Origin: Comamonadaceae bacterium
GTDB taxonomy: Bacteria; Pseudomonadota; Gammaproteobacteria; Burkholderiales; Burkholderiaceae_C
Reading direction: 5' to 3'
Assembly (NCBI GenBank): GCA_027485235.1
Contig: JAIXRJ010000046.1
Location: 434,001 to 498,000, forward strand
Length of the DNA stretch: 64,000 nt
This document shows, piece after piece, positions 25,879 to 34,069 of this stretch. Positions within the stretch are counted from its first letter, which is position 1, and the number at the start of each line of letters is the position of its first letter. Both the position numbers and the translations under genes were made by a program. The notes beneath the pieces were generated by a model, which was given only the letters and a program-made list of their open reading frames with translations, made no database searches and was not told where the DNA came from.

Positions 25879-27347
25879 GATGCAGCCCAAGCCATGGGGG
25901 CCATGTTCAGGCCCCAGTAGAAACTTTTCTGTGTGGTGTATTCCAAAATGCCTTGGCGGCCTTTTTCACGGCCTGTGCCACTGAGCTTGACCCCGCCAAA
26001 GGGCGTGCTCACCGAGAACAGTTTGTAGGTGTTGATCCACACCGTGCCGGTTTGCAAAGCACGACCGATGCGCCAAGCGGCTTTGTAGTCGCGCGTCCAG
26101 ATGCCCGAAGCCAGGCCGTATTCGTTGTCATTGCACTGCGCGATCAGGTCGGCCTCATCGGTCCAGGGCAACAGCGCCAACACCGGGCCGAAGATTTCCT
26201 CGCGGCACATGCGGGCGGTGTTGGGCAGGCCTTCGATCACGGTAGGCAAGTAGTAGCTGCCGTGGTCGTGATAACCGCCCTTGGGACGGTCCCCGCCCCA
26301 CAAAACACGGCCGCCTTCGTCACGGCCCAGTTGCACATAGCGCTCGACCGAGTCGCGATGCGCTCTGTTGACCAGCGGACCCATGTGGGTACTCTCCAGT
26401 GCCGGGTCCGCCACACGCAAGCCTTTGACCAAGGCCAGCAAGCGTGATTTGAATTCCCCATACACCGAAGCGTGCACAAAGGCCCGCGAGCCCGCAATGC
26501 AGGACTCACCCGAGGAGCTGAAGATGCCGTAAATCACCCCGGCAACCGCGTGGTCAAGGTCGGCATCGGCACACACGATGGTGGGCGATTTGCCGCCCAG
26601 CTCCAAAGACGTGGGCATCAGTTTTTCTGCAGCCAGGCGCTGGATGCCCATGCCGACGGTGGTGCCGCCGGTGAAGGCGATCCGCTTGACCAAAGGGTGG
26701 CGCACCAGCGCGTCCCCCACCACCGAGCCTTTGCCCGGCAAGACGCTCACAATGCCGTCCGGGACCCCCGCTTGCTGCGCGATGCGGGCCAGCTCGATGG
26801 CCATGCGGGGGGTGATCTCGGCCGGTTTGATGACGATGGCGCAACCCGCCGCCAAAGCAGGGGCCATTTTTTGCGCCTCACTGGCGATGGGCGAATTCCA
26901 GGGCGTGATGGCGCCCACCACACCCAGTGGTTCGTGCACGCTCATGGTCAGAAAGTCACCACGCGCCGGCGTGACCGCGTCCTCCCACGTTTCGGCCGCA
27001 GCCGCAAAGTACTGGAAGGTGCCCGCCGCGCTGCCCACCAGAGCACGGCACTCCTTGATGGGTTTGCCATTGTCCAAGCGCTGCAGTTGCGCCAAAGTTT
27101 CCGATTGTTCACGGATGTCTTGGGCGATGCGGTACAGCATGCCCGCGCGCTCGTGGGGCATGAGGCGTGACCACGCGGGCTGCAGGCGCGCTTGTTCGGC
27201 CGTCTGAACAGCCTCGTCCACATCGCCGGGCGTGGCCGCATGCAACAGGGCCACAGCCGAGCCATCGTGCGGGTATTCGGTCACATAGGCAAGCCCTGAA
27301 GCATCACGCCAGCGGCCCGCAAGCAAGGTCTGTATTTTTTCGGTCAT
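25875..27347 (-). CDS. NAD(P)-dependent aldehyde dehydrogenase
   Basis: 490-aa member of the ALDH superfamily. The general-base Glu lies in LELGGKSP and the catalytic Cys is at about residue 283 in SSSGESCIAGSR. The NAD site segment ITPWNSPIA and FTGGTTVG are visible. It is most like betaine/2-hydroxymuconic semialdehyde-type enzymes of catabolic operons and should oxidise an aldehyde formed by ring cleavage or by the ThDP enzyme. It overlaps the Bug gene by four bases and follows the aspartate-dehydrogenase-like gene by 15. Confidence 0.92.
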   Translation of the reverse strand: MTEKIQTLLAGRWRDASGLAYVTEYPHDGSAVALLHAATPGDVDEAVQTAEQARLQPAWSRLMPHERAGMLYRIAQDIREQSETLAQLQRLDNGKPIKECRALVGSAAGTFQYFAAAAETWEDAVTPARGDFLTMSVHEPLGVVGAITPWNSPIASEAQKMAPALAAGCAIVIKPAEITPRMAIELARIAQQAGVPDGIVSVLPGKGSVVGDALVRHPLVKRIAFTGGTTVGMGIQRLAAEKLMPTSLELGGKSPTIVCADADLDHAVAGVIYGIFSSSGESCIAGSRAFVHASVYGEFKSRLLALVKGLRVADPALESTHMGPLVNRAHRDSVERYVQLGRDEGGRVLWGGDRPKGGYHDHGSYYLPTVIEGLPNTARMCREEIFGPVLALLPWTDEADLIAQCNDNEYGLASGIWTRDYKAAWRIGRALQTGTVWINTYKLFSVSTPFGGVKLSGTGREKGRQGILEYTTQKSFYWGLNMAPMAWAAS

Positions 27348-27362
27348 CTGGAAGGCTCCGGG

Positions 27363-28157
27363 TCAGATGGTCACGCTGGCCGTGCGGTTGTGTAAAAAAC
27401 GCAGCGCCGACAAGACCGTGAGTGCCGACGTTTTCGGATTCTCGGCCAGGGGCTTGCCGCGCATGCGCACATGCATTTCCCCAAAAGCGCCCTTGGCCTC
27501 GAATTCGTGGATGTTGTCGGTCACTCCCGGGTCGGCGATCAGGCGCACGCGGGTGTGGTCCAAGCCCAAACCGGCCAATGACAGGGTGGCGGCCACATTG
27601 GCGTTCTTGGGGTACAGGCGGGCCGCTTCGCGGGCCGTGGCCTCCAAAATCACCGTCGGCTCGCTCAATGCATCCAGGTTGAGCAACTGCTCGGCGGGCG
27701 AGCCACGCCAGCCCGCTGGCGGCTTGCGGCCGGTGTAGGTCACGCTGTCCAAGCCAGCTTGTCGTGCTGCCGAGATCGCATCGATGCCGCCCATGGCACC
27801 GGCCAGCAGGTGCAGTTGTGTGCCGCCCTGCTCCGCAGCTGCTTGGAGCTGTTCGGGCAAGCCGGGCTCAGACAAGGCCCCGATCGACAGCACGGCGCAT
27901 GCCGTTCCCCGCTGCAATGCGGGCAAGACGTGCGCGGTCAAGGCGGTGTGCCCAGCGCACTCCAGCACCAGGGGTGTGCTGACAGGAACGAAGTGCGTCA
28001 CCGTCACGCCCGGGCCCAGTTCGGCTTGCAGCGCCGCCACTTTGGCCTGAGACACCACGATGTGCGTGATGCGCACTGCCGCATGCGTCTGCATGCGCTG
28101 GTAAACCGCGCGGCCAATCGCACCAAAGCCAATCAGGGTCAGTTCCTGGGTGCGCAT
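27363..28157 (-). CDS. Aspartate dehydrogenase-like protein (NadX family)
   Basis: 264-aa protein with an N-terminal Rossmann fold (LIGFGAIGRAVYQ, from residue 8). The DUF108-type catalytic domain includes GRKPPAGW and a C-terminal DNIHEFEAKGAFGEM segment. Characterised members interconvert L-aspartate and iminoaspartate or oxaloacetate plus ammonia. In this operon it may act on an amino or imino intermediate, which would fit a nitrogen-containing aromatic substrate; that is inference. It is spaced 3 nt from the ThDP enzyme gene. Confidence 0.85.
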   Translation of the reverse strand: MRTQELTLIGFGAIGRAVYQRMQTHAAVRITHIVVSQAKVAALQAELGPGVTVTHFVPVSTPLVLECAGHTALTAHVLPALQRGTACAVLSIGALSEPGLPEQLQAAAEQGGTQLHLLAGAMGGIDAISAARQAGLDSVTYTGRKPPAGWRGSPAEQLLNLDALSEPTVILEATAREAARLYPKNANVAATLSLAGLGLDHTRVRLIADPGVTDNIHEFEAKGAFGEMHVRMRGKPLAENPKTSALTVLSALRFLHNRTASVTI

Positions 28158-28160
28158 GGC

Positions 28161-29825
28161 TCAGTCCGTCTTTTTGGGCGGACCGGCGAACTTGACCGGG
28201 AACGCGCCCCACGCGGCCATGTCCACCTCGACCACCACCGGCCCGGGGGTCTGCAAGGCTTGGCGCAAGACGGCATCGGTCTGCGCCGGATCGCTGAGTT
28301 TGTGGTGCGCCACCTGCAAACTGGCACAAAACTGCGCAAAGTCCGGGTTGTGCAATTCCACGTAGCAATGGCGGCTGCCATAGACCGCGTCCTGAATGTT
28401 CTTGATCACGCCGTAGCGGCTGTCGTTCATCAGCAAAACCAGCATATCGGCGCGCTCTTGCGCCGCGCAGGCCAACTCACCCACGTTGAGCATGAAGCCG
28501 CCGTCACCCGCCATCACCACGGTCTTGCGGCCCAAAGCGTGCTCCTGGTTGGCCAAAGCCACGCCAATGCCCATCGCCAAACCTTGCCCGATGCCGCCAC
28601 CCAAGGCGTGTACGCCCGCACGTGGGTGATCCAGCACCGGTGCGCGGTTGCCCCACATGGTGTTGGACAAAGTGATGTCTCGCACCCACCACAGGGCTTT
28701 TCCGGTCGCCGCTTGCAGGCTGTTTTTGAGCCGGACGTAAGGCCCCAAAGTGCTGTCCACCAAGGCTTCCGCTTCGGTGCGGGCTTTTTTCAGATCGGTC
28801 AAGAAGGCCGGGTCGGTCTGCATGCGACCTTCCAGTGCATCGGCCAAGGCATGCAGGGTCAAGGCAGCATCGCCTTGCACAAAATACGCGCTCTCATAAG
28901 CCCGGTTCTGGGTGAGTGCGTGGGCGTCAATCCGGAAACGGTGCGCAGGCAATTGCAGTTTGTAGGTCAGCGTTTCGTTGCTGCGCAAACGCGAGCCCAC
29001 GACCAATAAGGCATCCACGCTTTGGTAGAAAGCCTCACTGGGTTTTTGCAGGTTGTAGGACCCCAGACTGGCCGGGTGGTCTTCGGGCAACACGCCCCGG
29101 CCTTGCACCGAAGTGACCACACCCCAGCCCATGGCCACCAAGCGCTGCACAGCAGGCCCGGCACCGCGGGCACCGCCGCCCAACCACAGCAAGGGGCGTT
29201 TTTTGGAAGCCAGCAAGTCGGCCAAGGTTTGCACCGCCGTGGGAGAAGGCGCCAGTGGGGCCACCGGCAAGGGCGCCAGATCAGCGGGCAATGGCAAGTG
29301 CATGGCCTGCACATCGATCGGAATCTCGATGCTGACCGGACCACAGGGCGGCGTGAAAGCCACACGCACGGCTTCGCGCAAAGTGGCCAACGCAGTCTCG
29401 GGGTTGCGGATCCGATACGCCTCTTTGCCCACCGACTTGAGCATGGCCAACTGCGCAGGATGCTCGTGGATGAAACCCAAATCGCGGTCCAAAAATTCAG
29501 ATTCGATTTGACCGGTCAGGTGCAGCAAGGGCGTGCCTGCAGTGATGGCTTCCACCATGGCCCCTGCCGCATTGCCGCAGCCGGTGCCGGTGCTGGTGAC
29601 GCACACGCCCAGCACACCACTGACGCGGGCGGCGGCATCGGCCATGTTGCAAGCTCCGGCCTCGCCACGCGCCGAGACAAAACGGATCTGCCCACGCGTG
29701 TGGAAAGCGTCCAGAATCGGCATGTTGTGGATGGAGATCACGCCGTAGGCGGTTTTCACACCACAAGTTTCCAGGAAACGGGCGACCAGTTCGCCCACAG
29801 TGATGGTGACGGCAGAAGTGTTCAT
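28161..29825 (-). CDS. Thiamine diphosphate-dependent enzyme (acetolactate synthase/decarboxylase-like)
   Basis: 554-aa ThDP enzyme with three domains: an N-terminal pyrimidine domain with the conserved Glu55 (SARGEAGACN), a middle domain, and a C-terminal PP domain with the metal motif starting GDGGFMLN (Asp near 441) and ending at NDSRYG. It belongs to the acetolactate synthase large subunit/benzoylformate decarboxylase superfamily. A decarboxylation of a 2-oxo acid or a carboligation step is expected, with the aldehyde dehydrogenase downstream as a natural partner. The exact reaction is unknown. It overlaps the IclR gene by four bases. Confidence 0.86.
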   Translation of the reverse strand: MNTSAVTITVGELVARFLETCGVKTAYGVISIHNMPILDAFHTRGQIRFVSARGEAGACNMADAAARVSGVLGVCVTSTGTGCGNAAGAMVEAITAGTPLLHLTGQIESEFLDRDLGFIHEHPAQLAMLKSVGKEAYRIRNPETALATLREAVRVAFTPPCGPVSIEIPIDVQAMHLPLPADLAPLPVAPLAPSPTAVQTLADLLASKKRPLLWLGGGARGAGPAVQRLVAMGWGVVTSVQGRGVLPEDHPASLGSYNLQKPSEAFYQSVDALLVVGSRLRSNETLTYKLQLPAHRFRIDAHALTQNRAYESAYFVQGDAALTLHALADALEGRMQTDPAFLTDLKKARTEAEALVDSTLGPYVRLKNSLQAATGKALWWVRDITLSNTMWGNRAPVLDHPRAGVHALGGGIGQGLAMGIGVALANQEHALGRKTVVMAGDGGFMLNVGELACAAQERADMLVLLMNDSRYGVIKNIQDAVYGSRHCYVELHNPDFAQFCASLQVAHHKLSDPAQTDAVLRQALQTPGPVVVEVDMAAWGAFPVKFAGPPKKTD

Positions 29826-30658
29826 GAGGGTTTCTTGTCTTTGTTTGGGGCTGGCCTCGTGCGGCGTTGCGGCCCATGACTCAGGCGCTCTGTCAACTGG
29901 GCGGAAGCCGCTTTGACCAACTCGACGAGCGGCATGAGCGCTTGGTCTTCGATGCGTTGGGAGGGCACCGAGATGCTGATGGCCGCCGTGACCCGTCCTT
30001 GCTCGTTGAATACCGGCGCGGCAATGGTGGAGATGCCGGTTTCGTAGCCGCCCATGCTCACGCCATAACCCTTGTCACGGTCCTGATCGATCAACAGCTT
30101 CAGCGCTGGCAAACTGGTTGGGGTCTTGGGGGTGTAGGCCGGCAGTGTTTGTTCGGGGTAGAGCGCCATCAAGTCTTGCATGCTCACGTCGGACAGCAGG
30201 GTTCGGCCCAACACGGTGGCATGCGCAGGCAAACGCGCGCCGACCTGGATCGAGTGGAACATGGCATTGCCGCCGGCCGCCTTGCCGATGAACACCACAT
30301 CGCGGGCATCGCGCACCACCAAATGGGCCGAGAAACCGCTGCGATCTCGCAAGGCTTCGATCACGGGGCGCCCCACTTCGGTCAGCTCCATGGAGGCGAG
30401 CCATTCAAAGCCCAGCCTCAACACGGCCAAACCCAACTTGTAACTCACACCATCGGGGCAGCGCTCCAGAAATCCGCTTTGCTCCAAAGTGAAGAGCATG
30501 CGAAACACCGAGGCCCTGGGCAAACCCAAGCGGCGCGACAGCTCTGCACCACTGAGCTCCCGTTCATTCCGGTTGAATTGCATCAACAACTGCAAGCCCC
30601 GTGCCAATCCGGGCACGGTGTAGCGGTCGTCTGGCGTGGGTTTATCGCTCATGTCCAT
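29822..30658 (-). CDS. IclR-family transcriptional regulator
   Basis: 278-aa regulator with an N-terminal winged helix-turn-helix (LSGAELSRRLGLPRASVFRMLFTLEQSGFL, within residues 37-67) and an IclR effector domain. It is embedded in the operon between the hydrolase and ThDP genes with 1-nt and 4-nt junctions, so it is co-transcribed with the genes it presumably controls. The shared operators at 19110-19147 and 32533-32570 are its likely targets. IclR proteins can repress or activate; the site position just after the -10 box favours repression lifted by a pathway compound. Confidence 0.88.
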   Translation of the reverse strand: MDMSDKPTPDDRYTVPGLARGLQLLMQFNRNERELSGAELSRRLGLPRASVFRMLFTLEQSGFLERCPDGVSYKLGLAVLRLGFEWLASMELTEVGRPVIEALRDRSGFSAHLVVRDARDVVFIGKAAGGNAMFHSIQVGARLPAHATVLGRTLLSDVSMQDLMALYPEQTLPAYTPKTPTSLPALKLLIDQDRDKGYGVSMGGYETGISTIAAPVFNEQGRVTAAISISVPSQRIEDQALMPLVELVKAASAQLTERLSHGPQRRTRPAPNKDKKPS

Positions 30659-30659
30659 G

Positions 30660-31508
30660 TCAGTTCAGTCCGCCCAAAGCGGGCAGGCCCAGCAAAGCGT
30701 TCACGGCATTTGCCGCCTCCAGCGGGCATGCATGGCCGACAAGACCCAGGCTGATGCGTTGGGAGGCCAGCGCTTGGGCTACCAAGTCGCAACTGGCGGG
30801 CGGTGTCACCGTGTCGGCTTCGCCACTGGCCACGACCACCGGACAACGCAGTGTTTTCAGGTCTTGTGCCAAGTCGGCCTGACCCAACATCTGCACCGCT
30901 TGGGCATAGCCTGCCGGGTCAATTTGGGCCATGGTCTCGCGCACGGCTGCTTGCAACACAGAAGAGGCATCGGGCGAGAGCATGGCCGCCCCTCGGGCCA
31001 AGGCCATGCCATGAGGGCCCAGCTGCTGCAAATTGTTCAAACGACCCTGAACCACACGTTCGCGCTCAGCCAAAGGCGCAGCGCCGTAGCCTCGGGCAGG
31101 TGCCAATAAAACCAAGCGGCTGACGGCCTGAGGGCGCAAACGGGCAGCACTGGCCACCATCAAGGCACCCAATGAATGCCCCGCCAGCACCACTGGCTGC
31201 GACACAGACAAGGCATCCAACCAGGACCACAAGCGTTCGGCGTAGTCTTGAGCGCAGGGCATGTCGATGGGCAGATGCGCACTGCGGCCATAGCCCGGGG
31301 CGTCCCAAGCCAATACCCGCACATCGCTGCGCCCGACCGCCGACCCCAGCTGAAAAGCCCAACTGACCGAGGCCGAGCCGATGCCATGCAGCAAGACGTG
31401 GGTCACCTGCGGGGCCATGCCGGCACTGCGAAACTGGACCTTGCCGTGCGCGGTGTCCACCATGGAACGCACCACGCCCGACAAAGCATCCGAAGGGGTG
31501 AGCTCCAT
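30660..31508 (-). CDS. Alpha/beta-fold hydrolase
   Basis: 282-aa hydrolase with the oxyanion segment LLHGIGSASVSW, the nucleophile elbow GHSLGA (near residue 115) and a C-terminal His in LVGHACPLE. The fold is that of meta-cleavage product hydrolases and NicD-type amide or deformylating enzymes. It is read between the cupin and IclR genes with 1-nt gaps, so it works in the same pathway, likely on the ring-cleavage product. Substrate cannot be fixed by sequence. Confidence 0.85.
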   Translation of the reverse strand: MELTPSDALSGVVRSMVDTAHGKVQFRSAGMAPQVTHVLLHGIGSASVSWAFQLGSAVGRSDVRVLAWDAPGYGRSAHLPIDMPCAQDYAERLWSWLDALSVSQPVVLAGHSLGALMVASAARLRPQAVSRLVLLAPARGYGAAPLAERERVVQGRLNNLQQLGPHGMALARGAAMLSPDASSVLQAAVRETMAQIDPAGYAQAVQMLGQADLAQDLKTLRCPVVVASGEADTVTPPASCDLVAQALASQRISLGLVGHACPLEAANAVNALLGLPALGGLN

Positions 31509-31509
31509 G

Positions 31510-32115
31510 TCAGCGCTTGATTTTGGACAAGGGCGAATCGGGCGGATACACCGGGGTGATGGGCTTGGGCGTGCCCAGCATCACACACATCAGTGCGTCT
31601 TCATCGCCGATGTTTTGTTCTTCGCGGTACACGCCAGGTGGCACCGAAATCAAGTCTCGCTCGCCGAGGGTGGCTTCCCAGCGCTCACCGTCTTTTTCAC
31701 ACACAACTTTCATGGTCCCGCGCAACACAAAGAAAATTTCTTCCACGTCGTAATGGATGTGCGACGGCCCAATGCCACCGGCCGGAATCAACATGGTCGA
31801 AAAAGTGAAGTGGGCCGAGGGCACGGTGTTGCCATCTTTGGCCACACCCGTCGCACCGGTGCCGACATACCGCATTTGGGCGCGACGGTATTTGGGGTCA
31901 AAGTCCGCTTGGAATTTCAAAGCATCCCAGTCGTAACGACGGGTGGATTTGAGCGCGACGCGGCTTTGCATCCACTCAGCAAAAGACTGGCCACTTTGTT
32001 GCAGCATGCCCGCCTGGATTTGAAGCTCCGGCGGAATCTGGGCATTGAGCAAACCGTTTTCATTGAAGTGCGGCTGATTCGCGGCCTCCAAAACTTTTCT
32101 CGCGTGTGCGTCCAT
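31510..32115 (-). CDS. Cupin-domain protein, dioxygenase-like
   Basis: 201-aa protein with one clear C-terminal cupin. Motif 1 is GPSHIHYDVEEIFFVLRG, giving the His-x-His and Glu metal ligands, and motif 2 is DLISVPPGVYREEQNIG, which lacks the usual motif-2 His. The N-terminal 90 residues are not recognised. It may be a ring-cleaving or quercetinase-like enzyme or a non-catalytic sensor. AAGGAAAC before the ATG gives a good ribosome site. It is the first intact gene of the long operon. Confidence 0.8.
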   Translation of the reverse strand: MDAHARKVLEAANQPHFNENGLLNAQIPPELQIQAGMLQQSGQSFAEWMQSRVALKSTRRYDWDALKFQADFDPKYRRAQMRYVGTGATGVAKDGNTVPSAHFTFSTMLIPAGGIGPSHIHYDVEEIFFVLRGTMKVVCEKDGERWEATLGERDLISVPPGVYREEQNIGDEDALMCVMLGTPKPITPVYPPDSPLSKIKR

Positions 32116-32130
32116 GGTGTTTCCTTGTGT

Positions 32131-32520
32131 TCAATGCATGACAAAGCCGCCGTTGACCGGCGGCAACTGACCGGTGATGAAGCCACTGCCCTGGGTCAAC
32201 AGGAACAAAGCGACGGCATTCAAGTCCTCGGGAATTTGTGGGCACTGGGCGGCGCGCCTTGGCGGGTCATGCCCGTGCCAGGCTTGGGGCACGTACTCGC
32301 TGGCCTCGACCCGGGTCAGCAAAGTCGCGATGGCGTTCACGGCCCCTTTGCTAGCCGCATCAGCAAGAAAGCCCGCACCCCACAATGCCGTGTCCGAGGC
32401 CCAATTGACCACCCGACCGCGGCCCAGAGCCGCCGGCACAGCCGTTGAACCACCTCGGGCTTCAAAACGCTTTTCAAGCTCGGTGAATTCCTTCACGGCG
32501 GTCACGGACGCTTGGCTCAT
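32131..32520 (-). pseudogene. Decayed SDR oxidoreductase at the head of the operon
   Basis: 129 codons remain open, but only the C-terminal half of a short-chain dehydrogenase is recognisable. VVNWASDTALWG, ASKGAV and the tail SGFITGQLPPVNGGFVMH match the family, while the Rossmann GxxxGxG part is gone. Internal segments around the Tyr/Lys site and the helix after it are shortened; the YxxxK Tyr position now reads DAASK. This indicates in-frame deletions rather than a working enzyme of about 250 aa. It directly follows the operator and promoter and still leads the transcript. Another SDR lies further down the operon. Confidence 0.7.
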
Positions 32521-32532
32521 TCTTTGATTTTT

Positions 32533-32570
32533 GTTTCACCATAGAAACGTTGGTTTATCAAAGAATCAAT
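32533..32570 (-). promoter_or_regulatory. Shared operator element, copy B (probable IclR site)
   Basis: The plus strand reads GTTTC-N6-GAAACGTTG-G-TTTA-T-CAAAGAA, the same element as at 19110-19147 (23 of 27 identical over the right part). Relative to its gene it is in the reverse orientation. It abuts the -10 box of the long operon. Confidence 0.65.
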
Positions 32571-32596
32571 AATACACGTTTACAAACAATCCGCAA
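32569..32596 (-). promoter_or_regulatory. Sigma70-type promoter of the long catabolic operon
   Basis: On the minus strand TTGCGG (32596-32591) and TATTAT (32574-32569) are 16 bases apart. The operator begins at the -10 box, mirroring the arrangement at the VOC gene. Confidence 0.5.
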
Positions 32597-32681
32597 TACC
32601 GGATCTTCCACAAGAAGAAAAGCCAAAAGGGTGCGCTTGTGCGAGCCCAAACGCGGTGCCACCGACCACCTTGGATGGCCC

Positions 32682-33332
32682 TTATTTCAGGGCCCGAGAC
32701 TGTGCCTGCGCTGGCCTGTCCAAACATGCTTTCAGCCAAGCGGCCACCGCCGGGTACTGCGCAAGCAAGTCCGCCGCCGGGCGCACCCAACTGGCCACAC
32801 TGGCCACACACACATCGGCCACGGTGAATCGATGGGCGGCCAAATAGGCCTCGCCTTGGGCGTTTTGGGCTTGGAGGTGAGCTTGCAGCACGGCCAGCGG
32901 CACTTTCAACCGGTTTTCCGCCTGTTCGGCCAAACCGGGCTTGCGCTGGTCTTCGGGCAGGGCCATGCGGTGCATCAGCACAGTGAGCGCGTCTTTTTCG
33001 AGTTCCGACACCGTCCAGAAACTCCAGCGCAGGGCCTCGGCGTCTTCGCGGGGCGTGGCGGGCGTGATGGACACACCATCGGCTTTGCCGTGCACACGGG
33101 CGATGTACAGGGCACAGGCCATGCTTTCCCACACGGTGAGGTTGCCCTCGGGACGCTCGTCCACCACCACTGGAATGTGGCCATTGGGGTTGAGCGCCAA
33201 AAACGCGGGCGTGCGGGTGGCACCGCCTTGGTAAGGCGTGGCGATGTGTTCAAAAGGCACGCCCAACTCCAGCGCGGTCCACAAGGGGCGAGCAGTGCGA
33301 GAAGCGCCAATGCCGTATATCTTCAAAGTCAA
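32682..33332 (-). CDS. Glutathione S-transferase family protein
   Basis: 216-aa GST. The thioredoxin-like N-terminal domain holds the segment NPNGHIPVVVDE, with the cis-Pro and a following VWESMACALYIAR motif, and an all-helical C-terminal domain follows. The start is taken as TTG at 33332, because GAGGAGA lies 6 bases upstream and the product then begins MTLKIYGIG, as in the family; no ATG fits. It follows the HAD gene by 10 nt on the same strand. Catalytic specificity is unknown. Confidence 0.82.
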   Translation of the reverse strand: MTLKIYGIGASRTARPLWTALELGVPFEHIATPYQGGATRTPAFLALNPNGHIPVVVDERPEGNLTVWESMACALYIARVHGKADGVSITPATPREDAEALRWSFWTVSELEKDALTVLMHRMALPEDQRKPGLAEQAENRLKVPLAVLQAHLQAQNAQGEAYLAAHRFTVADVCVASVASWVRPAADLLAQYPAVAAWLKACLDRPAQAQSRALK

Positions 33333-33342
33333 GCCAGTCTCC

Positions 33343-34050
33343 TCAAGGTGTGTATTCGGGCCAGCAGGCACACAGGGCGTGCAAGTCCCGGACGACCACA
33401 TGCGGCCGGGTCTCGCCATGGCTCCAGTCGTGGCCTTCGCGGTTGAGCCAAGCCACCTGCATACCTGCAGCCAGTGCGCCCACGCAGTCGGCGTGTGCAT
33501 CGTCGCCAATGTGCAGCACCTCGTGTGGCGCAACGCCTGCGGCGTCGGCCCCGGCGACAAAAATGCGCACATCGGGTTTGGCCACGCCCAGCGACTGGGC
33601 ACTCACGCTGGCATGAAAGTGCTGGCCAATGCCAACGCGGTGCACATCGGCATTGCCATTGGACAGTGCCACCACCGGCATGCGCTGACTCCAGAAGGCC
33701 AAGGCGGGCAAGGCGTCGTCAAACAAATCCACCCGCTGACGTTCGGCAAAAAACACCTCAAAGGCCGCTTCGGCCAGATGCGTGGGCTCCCCCGCTTGCA
33801 GCAAAAGAGCGCGAATCGCCTCCAGGCGCAAAAACGACAAATCATGGGCCCGATCGGCATGGCGGGCATTGACCTCGGCACGCACGGCTTTTTTGACCTC
33901 GTCTTGCGCTGACAAAGCGGCCGTGGCCGGCGCATGCTGGCTCAGCCAGCCGTTGAGGGCCAGATCTGCACGAACAATGGTGGGCCAAACAGGCCACAAG
34001 GTGTCGTCGAGATCGAGGGTTATCGCTTTGATTCGGGAAATGTCAATCAT
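33343..34050 (-). CDS. HAD-superfamily hydrolase
   Basis: 235-aa haloacid dehalogenase-like hydrolase. Motif I is ITLDLDDTLWP (catalytic Asp pair) near the N-terminus; motif II is ALSNGNADV and motif IV is HIGDDAHADCVGA. It is probably a small-molecule phosphatase. The start at MIDISRIKA is preferred to the ATG 21 bases upstream, though both keep the motif. It is transcribed divergently from hemH, whose start is 19 bases away, so the promoters overlap the coding ends. Confidence 0.85.
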   Translation of the reverse strand: MIDISRIKAITLDLDDTLWPVWPTIVRADLALNGWLSQHAPATAALSAQDEVKKAVRAEVNARHADRAHDLSFLRLEAIRALLLQAGEPTHLAEAAFEVFFAERQRVDLFDDALPALAFWSQRMPVVALSNGNADVHRVGIGQHFHASVSAQSLGVAKPDVRIFVAGADAAGVAPHEVLHIGDDAHADCVGALAAGMQVAWLNREGHDWSHGETRPHVVVRDLHALCACWPEYTP

Positions 34051-34069
34051 GGTGGTGGGAGAATACCGC

